NCBI GenBank assembly: GCA_964023205.1
Contig: OZ026841.1
Span: 29,092,399-29,156,398 of the forward strand
Source of the DNA: Lutraria lutraria
Lineage: Eukaryota; Mollusca; Bivalvia; Venerida; Mactridae
DNA length: 64,000 nt
Direction: 5' to 3'
A model generated the notes under the pieces. The model was not told the origin of the DNA and did no database searches. It saw nothing but the letters and a program-made list of their open reading frames with translations. The translations under genes and the position numbers were made by a program. Position 1 is the first letter of the stretch; each line of letters begins with the position of its first letter. Shown here one piece after another: positions 47,293 to 59,895 of this stretch.

Positions 47293-48642
47293 GTGCGTGC
47301 TTTTTCTAGTTATTCATATTTCAAACTTTTCAGTTTGTCTTATTTTTTAATCACGAAAGACAGAATTAAAATACGCTTTTGTCTTAAAAATATTCTCTAC
47401 GTAGATTTGTGCGTTTTATCGATGGGGCGTCTTCTTCAGTTCAATTAAAATTGCTGTTTTGTCTCGATAAGTCTCGTGACAACGACAGATCACGTGCGCA
47501 AAATTGCCTTTTAATAAAATAACATGCAGACGTTTGAAATACATGTAGTAACTAAGAATCTGAGAGTCTGTAGGACAACACTCGCCAGCTTCTATCATCG
47601 ATGTTGTTCGTTTTACATCGAAAGAATGTCAAATACGTTCAGTACCAAACGGGTCTCCGAAAAACCAAAACGGTGGCGGTCTTAAACAAATATATGCGAT
47701 GTTAGTTGTGTGGGCGGTGTATTTATTATATGATTATAAATGATATCAGTTAAGAATTTCGACAAAACGTGTATTATATGCGCACCCATGTTTCGGGTTT
47801 TAGATGGGAGGAACATTTTTAGTTTAAATGTAGGGATAATTTTTATACACGAACTAATGTAGGCTATTTTTACTGAGACAGGAAACAGTAATTATTTTCA
47901 ACAAAGACCTAAACGTTACTATGACTGTGGCTAGAATTTAATACTACGCTGTTTTGCAGTTTTTATGCAGTTTGGAGAAAATGTTAATTTCTAAGTAAAT
48001 CACAATGTGCAATTGAATGCGTTACGCTTTTGATCTTAAGATTTTTCGTGTCTTTTTTTAAGTTTAATTATCGGTATATGGTAAAGTAAAGAAGATATTT
48101 CTATGTAAAGGCATTGCTTGTTATAAAGTATATCATGAAAAGTTCCAAAAATGACATTTTTTTCGGAAGCCTTTATATAGATTAGTCTTATCGCCCCTAA
48201 CATGGCGACCCATATTAAGCCGGACGCCGACAATGACCTTGAATAGAATTATAGATAGAGTCATTATTCGTTCGTTGAATTTAAAATCATCTAAGTTTAT
48301 AATATTTACTACGTTTCTTAACGTATAGTAAATAAGATAACAGTTTAATCACATGTCACCCCCTAAGGCCTAAACCTCATCTTAAATGTGTAAGTAAACA
48401 CTAAAGTCACGTCTCGAATTGATCCGTCCTTTATGAATACCGGTAATGACAAACTTCCGTTGTTAGATCGTAGGCGGTTTAGACATAGCGACAAATGTAA
48501 GATGTTGGTGTACTTAAAACTACTTGTTATACATGAATGTAGTGAATGACACGATATACATTCATGTTGTATGCTAGGATGTATGTTTTACTGTATAAGG
48601 CCGTCCTTTAAAAAAACATGTTTGTTTGCGGTATCTCTACAC

Positions 48643-48822
48643 AGAGAATTTGCAGTGGGTTTGTGGGTAGGAACTATTTTTTTTTACAATTTGATTTTAA
48701 ATTGAACCCACAATACAAGTCAGATTTTTTTACCTAAATGGCGAAAAAAGGTTTGGTTGGGGCCTTTTGATGAATAGGTAGCGTTACTGCGAACTAAATA
48801 TTTTTTAACAATAGCCGAATGT
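48643..48822. repeat. dispersed repeat, copy A (intron 1)
   Basis: It shares with 58092-58292 an ordered set of phrases: a poly-T run, TTTAAATTGAACCC / TTACATTGAACCC, TACAAGTCAGA / TACATGTCAGA, TGATGAATAGGTAGCGTTAC / TGGTGAATAGGTAGTGTTAC, and a final AAATATTTTT. It is non-coding and of unknown family. Confidence 0.6.
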
Positions 48823-49205
48823 TGAAGTAACACTTGATCTTAAGCTGAAGTTTATATAATACGTAGACTTTATTCTGAATCATTGTGTACGCATGTACGG
48901 TTCAGTTTTTGTCACGGAATTAACTATCCCTTAATTCAATGTCCTAAGCTATTAAAGGACTGTCCCCTACGTGTATTACATCCAGCGAGCATTATAATTT
49001 TGATTTTCAATATATATGTATGTACGTAAACTTAGTGATTCGCCAGTAGGATACTGTATGACTTTAGACTTACGCAGACACGTGGCTGATTTGATGTTTG
49101 TTCGAGTATTCATTTATAACTGCTGTGACAGTATTTGTCTGTAGCCTTTCTTACGACGTCCTTAGTTGTGTGTACCATCATATCGTAAATTGGTCCCCGG
49201 TAATC

Positions 49206-49262
49206 AAACTGGTCCCCGCTGACTTGTCTGTACAAAGCCTTTGATGCACTGGGAACCAGTTT
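49206..49262 (+). mobile_element. short hairpin element, copy 3 of 4 (intron 1)
   Basis: AAACTGGTCCCCGCTGACTT, GTCTGTACAAAGCC and TTTGATGCACTGGGAACCAG match copy 2. This copy has a ~15-bp internal deletion, which removed the left part of the right arm (GGAACG). Confidence 0.7.
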
Positions 49263-50084
49263 AGCATACTTAATGATCTTATTCATATATCGCGGATAAT
49301 TTTATGTTGCAATAAAGATGATAAAATATATTATGCATAATGTATGATAATTTTATGCACAAATAAGACTCGGTGTTGGCTGCGATCATTCTAAGTGTGT
49401 AATATAATGGTCCCAGGTGACGGTACGCTTTTCCCTGCCTGGTCACATCAAGTCGAATTTTATTGAATAAAACTTTTATCTGCATTTCAATTATTGTGAC
49501 TATCTTTATCATTATCAAAACAGGTGTAAAATTGTGTCATCGTTTTTTTTCGCCTACAACGAACGACGCTATATATATAGTGTTCGCACGTTGATAGGTC
49601 GCTATTTCGTATAGGCGCAAAAATGAGCACAGTCATTGTGCTATTTTTAATATTATAACATTTTAATGTTTCACACAAGTCATTTGATTCGTGTGTGCCT
49701 GTTTGTATTTATAGATACGTTCATAACGATACAAAAAATCTTCATTTAAAGTATACAAACACAATGTGATAGAGATTTTTTTTTCAACCGTAAAGTGACT
49801 GGAGCGAAGGTTTGCGATGAAACCTTTATTTTCACTTTACTAATATACATTCATGAATTACCTTTCTACTTATTGTGTTTTATACACAATCTATTCTCAC
49901 CCGCGCTCTTGCTGAAGACTCTGGATAACCTTTTGTGATATTTAATGGAAGTCGTTACTTTCGATAAAATTGTACTAATAGTTGTTATTACAGTCGCAAA
50001 CTCGGACACTTATCTCAATCTGTCATAATCTAGCCACCTTTCTTGTCACTGTGTGCCTCACTAGTATCACTCGGCTTCGGTTTA

Positions 50085-50330
50085 TCTCGTCCTTCACCTC
50101 TCTCCCACTCGTTCCTTCTCACTCTTTTTCCACCTCTCTCTCCCTCTCACTCGCTCTAGCTCCTCTCTCTGTCTCTCCCCCCCCCCCCTCTCTCTCTCTC
50201 TCTCCCGCTATCTATGTTCTCTCTCTCCCCTCTCGCTATTGCTCTCGCATTTATTTTCACTCAGTCTTGTTCTATCCTCTCTCCCTCGCTCCCTCCCTCC
50301 CTCCCTCGCTCCCTCCCTCTATCTCTTTTT
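50085..50330 (+). repeat. CT-rich low-complexity tract
   Basis: Long runs of CTCTCTCT and CCCTCCCTCC, plus a poly-C stretch near 50181, make a polypyrimidine tract of about 250 bp inside intron 1. It creates a Ser/Leu/Pro-rich open frame (49982-50446) that I do not regard as a gene. Such tracts can adopt triplex structures. Confidence 0.85.
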
Positions 50331-53176
50331 GTGAAATGACGATAAACACTCAATCGTTGATAAGAACAACATTTTCCATATTAACAATGAATGATTCACG
50401 GCGGAGACAAATTACTCTCAGTACACATCGTGTTTTCTATGAATGAATAAATCCCAGTCATATCCAGCTCCATTCATCCTCGGTATAAATTAGCCGATAT
50501 GATTGTGTTCGGTACACATCGGTCATTTCCGTTACTGATCGCTAGGAGAATGTTGAAACGGAATTGATAATCAATACATTTCCAGTCCTCTCTAGTTCTC
50601 GTTAGAAGAGCTAGGGTGTGTCTTTTATGAACCCATGAACCTATACATACGATCTAGGATTGTCGCTTAGCTCGAGACACTGACAAGATAGTTTCTGTCC
50701 ATATAAATCGTTTTATAGCGGTAGATTTCTGATTGTTGCCCTCGCTTATTTACGACAACTGATCAGCGTAGGAGTGGATTGTTTTTATCGTCCGAATATC
50801 GGTCGGTTCATGTTTACGTTTGCACGCAACTTGTGGTCAATATTGCGTCTGGTGTCAGTATGCACTGAAAGTATTCCAGGACCAACGATTGACAGGCTGG
50901 TGTGCGTAACTAAATGATTATCTCGCTATCAAAACTGGTGTTTTTATCAAATTTTGGCACATATTTATTTAGTGATCTTTACCAAATGAAGATAATGTGT
51001 TTTCGACAATGGAAGGCTACACGTACCATAGTTCTAAAAGTACTCACGTGATTTGAACTTTGTGCAAGAGGTTCCTGTTTATGACTTCAAAAATGAATAT
51101 TTCATAAAATGGAAAAAAATTCATTGTGGATGTAAAAAACGAATACTTTGGTTCGCATCCAATTCCATGCGCCGAGCAAATTACGGCCTACTAGTTTCAC
51201 TATTCAATAGAAAATGCCATCTTTTAAAAATGTGAAGTGTGATTACACATCCTTAATATATCATTACATGCATATTTTGTACATGTTATGACATTCTGTA
51301 TGAATAAGTTACGAATGATAATAAGATATTTATCCAGCATTATGGTATACAAGTTTGTCTTACTGAGAAGGCGAAAACAATACATAAGGCATCCGCACAT
51401 AAAGTACATTTGTATTATGTTACAAGATAGGTAAGCGGTGATGTTAATCGTTTAATCACATACATGCAGAACAGTTATACTATCTAATATAATTGCGTTC
51501 GTACTCAGTCCGCCACATGTTCTTATCTCATCTTCGAATATATCTCTCGTGTCTAGTTATTAATTAATTACGTTAATCATCAGCGTTGTCCTAACTAATG
51601 TAATAGCCCTCCGCCACCACACTATAAAATATAAATTTCGCCTCGACATAATATGGAAACAGAAATGCATCTCCATTAAGCTAATCTATGGTAATGTTTT
51701 GTTACTCACGCCGATATAACTTTATACGTGACTTTGGGATTGGAATGCTTTCTCACGAAGATATATATACATATATTCAAGTATACATACATACAATATC
51801 CACGTAGTATTATACATTTAATACATAAAAAATGTACAGGTATTCATGTTAAACGTTAGTTGAATGACGGCCCTGTTCTGTTTTTTTCTGTTCTGTTCTT
51901 GTAGCTGTTTAGGGTCAGGTCAGCGACTACTTAATCAAACAGTTACATAATACATGTATCGTTCTTTTTCATTAATTCAAGCTTTTTATTTACCTAACAA
52001 TGGTGACTCATAAGCCTAGTTGGCAGGTAAATGAACGCGTATTCATAATAATGTATAAATATCCATGACACGAGCGTAGGACGTCATTAAGTCTGGAGAC
52101 AAACTTTGGTCTAGATATAATCTTACTAATTCTATTTTACAACATGGCGAACGAACCTTTATTTGTGGATAGCTCCCCTGCATAGATATATTGATTCGTA
52201 TAGAATTAAAGTTTGTCTTTAGAACAAACTTAATAGTCATAGTAGTTTACCTCCAGCTGTGCTAAACGCTTTTTGGGTAAAAAATCGTACGATCGTAATA
52301 GTGTATACTTTGTATATTATACTAATAGATAATATAGACCTTGAATATACTTAATACAACTGACACTTTGTTATATGATACGTGTTTAAAACTACTAATT
52401 TTTTGATAGCCAGTTAACAGATCCTCAAAGTTCAAATGTTGACAGTTGCGGGTAATTTTGACATTTTGAAGATTTGACATTGTCATCATACGTACAAATA
52501 AAGCATTCAACTTGTATATTATACATGTACATCATTTATTTGTGCATCAAAGCACTATTTTATACTATTATTGTTACAAGAATGAATAAAATAAGTTAAA
52601 AACTAGTTTAAGCGAGTTCGTCTGAATATCTACGATGGTGATCTTTTTAACTTCTCAGATCTGACATCTCACGAAGCTAACTTAACATGATTCACTCGAT
52701 ACATGGTGGAAAAAAATACTAAAAATTACATTGGTCACGTTTCACCCTTTAATTCGCCTCTAATATATTATTTACCTTATTTTATCAGGAATAATAACTC
52801 TCATAAGATATAAATAATGCCTCTATCTTTTTTAGCAATAACTTGATATAAAAATAAAACTCGGCTAAGATCATTGCGTACAACTTGACATGTACGTTCA
52901 AAGATTTATCAAAATCCAAAATACACCTGTCAGTTTTAAAATCTTAAACTGAAAAAGAAACGTAAAGGAAGCGATTTCTTATGATTTATTGAAAACTGGG
53001 CGTAGTTCGACATTTTATTTCACAAACATTCTGTACGTTCATTTGAGTAGATTGAATAACTGTAACCATACCCGGATATACTCTGATCTTATCGTGTAAA
53101 GCTTACAGCCAGACTGTCATATTACTTTAAGCCATTTGGTACTCCTCGGTTAATTCCGTACCCCCATCTCTATCAG

Positions 53177-53216
53177 ACGTAGTCGGCCGAAGAGTGCCGA
53201 AATGGCCGACTAAACG
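53177..53216. repeat. small GC-rich hairpin in intron 1
   Basis: TAGTCGGCC (from about 53189) and GGCCGACTA (to about 53214) are perfect inverted repeats with a loop of about 17 bases. It is GC-rich in AT-rich surroundings; no function is known. Confidence 0.4.
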
Positions 53217-55614
53217 CGGAAGATTAAGTGAGCGTTTTGAAATGTTGACATTCAAATTCAATTGTTTTCTTTTTCTGAACTTGGACGTCTTCCATCGTGT
53301 TGGTAATTTATGACAAAGTCATATATATAACAACATGAGTAATCATGAACATCTGCCAGTATTTTAAATATAAGTCTTATTAATTTCTGATAATCCCAGT
53401 TTTGCTTATTAAAAATGCCCGTGTATACTAAGTATTTTCACTTGGCTAGAAAAAGATTTGCTTACAGTGACTTGACAAAAAAATGGGAAATGAAGGTCGA
53501 AAATATGTTTTCATTTGTTTCTAAGCTTTGAGGTTCGATTCGTCCTCAAAGAGTTTTGTCCTTTGAATGTCGCTGTTAGAAACGTTCTTCTTCAATATAG
53601 TACAGACACGTACCTTCCGGCGTTATAAGTAATTATGTATTTTATTGCGTTACATGTATAAACACCAATAAACATTCTCCTATCAAACTTGCGGTATATC
53701 GGAAGTCCTGACATATATTTTAATTTGTTGATGTAATAATTCACCGGATGTGTTGTCGAATTTTTATTTACATTTTAATCATGCACACAGCCCGTGTTTA
53801 CTCTCCACTGCGCGCTTCGTGTGTGCATAAACACTACAAAAAACTCATTTCCGCAATTAATTACAAGTCGTCTGACGGACACAGAATATATTCAGCCATC
53901 GTCTGTTTTCATGTTTAGTTCATAGCCAGCGGCGCTCAATGATAATGAATGAACGAATGAATGAAAAAGTAGTTCCGACATTGACTTTCTTCCCAAGGTT
54001 GAATGGTGGGTGTAAAATGGAATACGATACTTTCTATTGAACACTATCTAATGATGTCTGGCGGAGTTTGGTACACAGGCAGTGAAAGATACGAATCTTA
54101 AGTCAAGTAGAGTAATTAATTCATAGATAGCGAGGATTTACGGTTTAGAAACTTATCTGGAAAATCATAGATGCTGAAAAAAAGGAAGCAGACGCCCTGT
54201 ATAAGCGTACAGGTAGATTCAACTTGATCTAGGAGCACTTGACTTTACCTGTAACGTCAAGGTGTGCCAAGCCGAGTGCTACCTTAATATCCTGCCAAAT
54301 CTCAGCAGTAGATTAGAGTTTTGATGTAACAATTTCCTGTGAAAATTCCTCTGAAAATTACCGTTCTGGTTTCGACTCAAGCGTTTTATTATCTTACTTA
54401 TCCGCTCAGAACACGATCGTTTCCGCGTGCATCGTTTCATTGTGATCGCAGATGTTATTAATAAATTTCCAAGCTGAAATAACCATTCGACTTGTAACAA
54501 ACGACTGTGTAATTAGTTGAATGAAATCATTAAAGAAAAGTTGGCCTATCCTATTTCGCCTTTATAAATTGTTCGAGTATCGATTTTGGTTTGCCATGGT
54601 CTGTTTACGATCTTTAATTCGGATACACAGTATTCCACAACAGAAATGTACGTTTGTTTTGTGTGAACTTTCAAGTTTACCTTACCCTAATTGACAATTC
54701 GATGAATGAAATACCTGGTATTATCAATGTTCAACAAACAACAGCGATATATAAACGGCACACCGTGAGAATAAATTGTGAAGTTTGTAAATACACGCTT
54801 TCGGGTTAATAGGGGTTTCCTTCAAACCGGACGCGCATAATTGGGCAAGCAATTTAGACAGCATTAAACACGCACGCGGGTTTACTAAATATGAAACGAG
54901 TTAGATTATCATTTATCAATGTGTTATTCATTCACAATTAATTTGTTTGAAATTACCGGAAATCTTGAGACATAACAAAACATGACCTTCAATGTTCGTT
55001 GATTTAAAATTGAAGTGACCTGAATGTGATAAACGTTTCCGCTCTTAAATATCAAGTGTTAAGTGTATGATGCGTTGCATATTGCTGCGCACCTTGAGTT
55101 TCGTTCGAATATTTCACGATTACGTTTATTTTAAACAATGTTTTTTTGCAATTTTTCAACGTAAACAAGATAAACCAATATCATGTTGGACAAATTTGCC
55201 CCAAAATACACTTATTCATTTATTGATCTGAAACAATGAACAATAACTTTATTTAAATGATGTAGGCCACCGGCCCTCTAACACACAGAACAAAAGGATG
55301 GAATATTTGATAATAACTTCACGAATTAAAATGAGGAAAGTTCTTTTGTGAATCAGATCTAGTTTGAGATACAACGTAAGGTTACATTGAAATTCTTAAA
55401 AATGCCATTCCGTTGATGATCGAGCCACCCTCTGGTTAAATCAATAGTTTAATTTATCGTGTTATCATTATTAGATTATCTAAACGGCCTGCATATTAAG
55501 AAGTCAATAAGTATATTGATCTTTACAAAAATGACATTTGTTTAGTCAACATACTAACTAGTAATAATTATTGTTTCAGACGAATTACTTTCGAACAGTT
55601 TTAATGTTGATTTG

Positions 55615-55690
55615 ACGTTTTTTTTGTTGTTATTATGTTATCATTGTTGTTGTTGTAGCTTTTGCTGCTGTTGTTGTTGTTGTAGCTTTT
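55615..55690 (+). repeat. (TTG)n microsatellite before the exon 2 acceptor
   Basis: Two TTGTTGTTG runs, each followed by TAGCTTTT, form a duplicated unit of about 35 bp. They end some 40 bp before the acceptor of exon 2. The T-rich strand may serve as an extended pyrimidine tract. Confidence 0.7.
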
Positions 55691-55730
55691 TATTTAGATG
55701 ATATTTCGAACATTTTTATTTTTGTTCTAG

Positions 55731-55840
55731 GTGGGTTCAACGCTTTCCAATCAGACTTCAGCGAACTATGTGCCGGACAAAATGCCAAGCCGCCCGTACT
55801 CACATTAGTACCGCCACCAAAATACAGGGCTTCGTGCAAG
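55731..55840 (+). CDS. DUSP1/4-like: MAP kinase phosphatase, coding exon 2 (end of rhodanese domain and linker)
   Basis: The 110-bp exon lies between TTCTAG and GTAGAT. With one base from exon 1 it encodes GGFNAFQSDFSELC and then AGQNAKPPVLTLVP, residues 141-177. GGFxAFxxxFxELC is the conserved end of the rhodanese-like domain in MKPs. The rest is the short variable linker before the catalytic domain. It ends in phase 0. Confidence 0.85.
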
Positions 55841-57696
55841 GTAGATAACTCCCGTTTTCATTACATAACTATACAGGTTTCTAGGAATCAAATCAGATTA
55901 GGGGAGGGTTTGAAATCTTGGCTGACAACGGGGATGGTGGAGTAGGGAGATAAATGTAACCCCTTAAGCCCCTAGCCCCCTCCATTCCTACGGCCCTGAT
56001 ATGTGTACATTGTATGTTGCATATTTTAGCCAATTTGTACTGAGCATGTTTTTGTCTGCTGATGTAACTATAGACAAATGATCAAGTCACCGAAAAAGAA
56101 TATGTAGATATATAACTTTTCCATTTTTTTCTAAATATTCCTTTCGTATCTCTAAAATGTGTTCATACTCATGATTTTATTGTTAGAAATTTTGGGATTG
56201 GCATCAGTCGTAGCGTTGGTCGGGTAAACCTTAAACTGTTACACTTAGGGTATTTTTCTGAACTGACTACTTGTGATTATGCTTTTTCTATAACTACCAC
56301 ATTTACTGAATTTCTTCGGTTGTTTCTTAATATCTTTTCCTTTTGATTATTAATTGTCTTTATAAGTATCGCATATTTGTGTACATTGCCTGTATGGTTG
56401 GATATGAGCTCTTAAAACTGCTGCAAAAAGTTATTATCAGTTGTTCACTCTATATATTTCCTGCACTCGAGGGCTGACTCACGAATCACATGTTTCAAGG
56501 CTGATAAAGTTGCCATGGTGTTATTTCGACCGGTATTTACGTTATCAAATAAACTAGCTACCCCGGGTGGAAACATTTTACTCATCAGTCTTTATTTGTA
56601 ACCCAGGTGGCGTGTGTACATGTGTGTTGAAATAGCACGATCATGTTTGGTTAAATTTAAGTTCGACACAGCAATGTCTCAGGTTGTTTAGAACAAGTTC
56701 GTCGAACTACTTTTTTGTCTCTCTCGCTCCGGCAATAAACATGTTTGCGGGGACAGACGACATTAAAGTTTATGATGCATGAAAACGTCAAAAAATATAT
56801 GTGCTGTCCGACTTCCCTCTGTGTTAAATTGGATAATTTTCACTGAAACGTGACAGGTTTAACCGCAAGTCAATTATTAACATGATCATTTTGTAAAGGG
56901 CGATTAACTGTCTAAATTATCGGGACTACTTTTTTTCGAGTCAGTGGGTCGATCCAAAAACCGCAAACCACAGCTTTGGCAACGATCCAGTTCTTTAATA
57001 AATCTTTCGTATTTTTTATGTATATTTAAAGAACTTAGTAATGCAAAACCACACTAGGATTTAATCCCTTTATTGTACAAGTATTGTGAGAAATACATGT
57101 AAAGGTTTGTTTTGATGATGCAATTTCGCTGTTAGTATTTAGTCCTACCCTTGTCTTGCGGTCAGTTGTTTTATGCAGTAAGTCATTGAACATGCTATTT
57201 TATCGAGTATAATTAGTTACATACATGTACATCAATACAATATTATACGCTGATATCATAACATAACTGCGATCCTGTGCTTTTTATGGTAAAATATTAT
57301 ACAGCGTTGTTTTTTATTTTTGTGGCATCCTGTAAATTATATTTCAACACCTTTTTTCTAAATAAAGTATGCTAGTTACTAAGAGATATTTTAATGAATT
57401 ACCACTAACGTACGTGTACCAATTTATCTACTTGAGTATATTTTGTCGGGCACTTTTTTCCCACTTTCGCGAAGACTAAAATTGTAGACTTGTGTTGTAG
57501 GCATAGATTTCAAACTACTCGTTATGAAAAATAATATACTTACAGGCAATAATGAATTACAAATTAAAACTTCTTTGATCAAATTTACTCACGTGTACTA
57601 TGTATATATATAACGATTGGATATAGCCACGAAACTATTTCAATACAAATAAGTTACATGTACTCTATAAAAGTAAGTTGAATTTGATGCTGTGTC

Positions 57697-57792
57697 AGGT
57701 GGCGCTACTCACGGATGGTACCGTAGATGGCGCCATCTACGGATGGTAGGTGGCGCCATCTACGGATGGTAGGTTGCGCCTTCTACGGATGT
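57697..57792. repeat. ~23-bp tandem repeat with CTCF-like cores
   Basis: Four imperfect units of the form GGTAGGTGGCGCCATCTACG follow each other. One junction is a perfect 22-bp palindrome (57721-57742, centre ATGGCGCCAT). The cores AGGTGGCGC (57697), AGATGGCGC (57725) and AGGTGGCGC (57748), plus AGATGGCGC on the other strand (57729-57738 and 57752-57761), fit the AGRTGGCGC core bound by CTCF in several animals. Binding is inference. Confidence 0.6.
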
Positions 57793-58091
57793 GCAGATAG
57801 ATTAATTTATATAAGTTGACAACTATGAATCTTCCAGTTTGATAGATCTAATTCCGTATACGATTTTATCATTTCGCTGACAGAAACAGCTATCTCTAAA
57901 TGTTATGTATGATAAAATTAGCTTGTTTTAGCTCCTAATTTAATAATTAATTTAAGTATCTGTTCGAGTCAAGATATGTTTATTTCCTGAACTGGTATAA
58001 AATGAAGTGGTCTGACAATATGTGATATGAAGATAAAAATACTTAAGTTTAGCTCAGGCTATCCTTAAATAAATATTTTTAGCGGTAACAC

Positions 58092-58292
58092 AACCCAGAA
58101 AATTTTCAATGTGTATGTAGGTTGGATTTTTTTTTACTATTTAAATTTTACATTGAACCCTATAATTACATGTCAGAATGCTATGTTTTGTATTTAAAAA
58201 AAAGAATACCTGAGAGGCCAAAGATAAGTTGGATATGGGTCATTTTGGTGAATAGGTAGTGTTACTGCAAATAAAATATTTTTAAGCATGGC
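58092..58292. repeat. dispersed repeat, copy B (intron 2)
   Basis: Same order of phrases as 48643-48822, ending GAATAGGTAGTGTTACTGCA and ATAAAATATTTTTA. It is somewhat longer in the middle (AATACCTGAGAGGCCAAAG). It lies in the same orientation in the next intron of the same gene. Confidence 0.6.
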
Positions 58293-58694
58293 CTCACTGG
58301 CTAAACGTCAAGTTAATTGATACTTTAATGCAGGATAGTTGCACGCGAATTTATACAATATTTGTGTGGTTGTTATTAACATTAGATTAAGTTCTTCTGC
58401 AGATTTTACTAAGTATTGAAACGCTGAGGTCAGTACATCTTCAAAGTTGCAGGCCTTCTCTCGCACTATTCTTGGGCATAAAATGTATGATATAGGCCTG
58501 ATTAGCCGTAATTCATCCAAAAAAATCTGACCGATGAAAATCTATTTTCATTTTCCAAATTTTGACCTTTCGTTTCAGAAATTTTAAAATATTTAGCAAA
58601 ACTAATAAATCTTCGAAAAAGTACGAGTTTCTGTTTCTAAGGTAACCTGGCCTGTCTGCTTGACCTTAATTGGTAGTTTGGTACTAAAGTAAAT

Positions 58695-58768
58695 AAACTG
58701 GTTCCCGTTGACTTGTTTGTTCAAAGCCTTTAATTTGGCGCACTTAAATATGGAACGGGAAACAATTA
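58695..58768 (+). mobile_element. short hairpin element, copy 4 of 4 (intron 2)
   Basis: AAACTGGTTCCCGTTGACTT, TTCAAAGCCTTTAAT and GGAACGGGAAACAATTAA match copy 2 with several substitutions. The right arm is the most decayed. Confidence 0.7.
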
Positions 58769-59675
58769 AGTACTAATGTCACCAGAGAAATAAAAATCAG
58801 TTCTCCGCAGTTTTTAACGACTAGATCTGAAATATACATTTCTATTATGTTGACCAACAGGGTACATTAGTAGATTCTGTGAACAAATTTGTTTAAGAAA
58901 TTATAATTGATATATCTAATCAACAGAGCACGCACACTATTTCATTCATACACGTGCTAGCTTTTGATGTTCATAGAATATGTATACAAAAAAGTATACT
59001 CATCATCCAATAGGGAATGGTGAGCACTGTCAGTTATCTCTGAAAATATAATTAGTGATTGTATGAATGAACATGTGTGTATGGCACGGCGTATTCTGAC
59101 CAGGAGTGTCGGCGGATCAATCCCATACATTAGCTATATTGATTAGTTCTATAGACAACTAGTATAAGTTGTATACTCAATGGTATTGCTTAACAAGCCA
59201 GATGATTCACAAGTTTAGATAGTTGTGTTGATTGAAATGCGGCTTAAATGTGCTAAATTAATAAAAGCTACCATTGATTTAGTAATATGAGTGTTATATA
59301 TAACTCAGTACTCGATAAAGTAGAATGTAATAAAGTGCTATTCGTCTCCTATTGTCTACATAGTTCACGTTTATTAACATGAATGCTGGGTGCGGTTTGT
59401 CACTATTTCTTGACCAGTCACAATTCACTTCGCTTGTTTAATTATATAGGGTGTGACTTCACTGTCTGGTTTTCCATAATTGTGATATTCTATCTATAAG
59501 ACCTAAATGATTTATCTATTGTGGTTCGGTTGAAAACGTCTTTAGTGTGTCGTTTTAATATTGTGGGCTTTTCACTGGTCACTTAATTAACTATGGAACA
59601 CGTTTTTACTTGATTGGGAAATACACAAGCGCAATACAAATGTTCTTACCTTTATATGATTATGTTTGCTTTCAG

Positions 59676-59895
59676 ATTGGTCCAGTGGAAATCGTGCCAG
59701 GATTATATCTCGGTGATTCCGTGCATTCAGGACAACAAAACATACTCAGGGAGCTTGGAATCACGTGCCTTCTCAACGTGTCTACCACGTGCAAGAACTT
59801 GTTTGAACAAGATTTTAACTATATGAACATTCCAGTACATGACAACGATACTGCCAACATTGCTTGTTGGTTCAACGAAGCCATCAATTTCATTG
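59676..59895 (+). CDS. DUSP1/4-like: MAP kinase phosphatase, coding exon 3 (first half of catalytic domain)
   Basis: The 220-bp exon lies between TTTCAG and GTAAGT and encodes residues 178-250. It opens with IGPVEIVPGLYLGD, the usual start of the DSP domain, followed by LRELGITCLLNVS. Asp233 in IPVHDND is the expected general acid. CWFNEAINFI ends the exon. The intron position after this FI matches that of the DUSP1/2/4/5 group. The open frame upstream to 59610 is intronic. Confidence 0.9.

Larger units (their letters stand above)
47293..55730 (+). other. intron 1 of the phosphatase gene
   Basis: The 8.4 kb intron runs from GTGCGT to TTCTAG. It contains the dispersed repeat at 48643, a hairpin element at 49206, the CT-rich tract at 50085 and a TTG tract just before the acceptor. 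The open frames inside, for example 49982-50446, have no gene character. Confidence 0.7.
55841..59675 (+). other. intron 2 of the phosphatase gene
   Basis: The 3.8 kb intron runs from GTAGAT to TTTCAG. It holds a tandem block at 57697, a dispersed repeat at 58092 and a hairpin element at 58695. Near 59080-59135 a degenerate tRNA-like stretch with GGATCAATCCC could be an old SINE. No extra exon was seen. Confidence 0.7.

Noticed and set aside
49982..50446. 154-codon Ser/Leu/Pro-rich open frame
   Set aside because: It is the translation of a CT-rich microsatellite inside intron 1 of the phosphatase gene.
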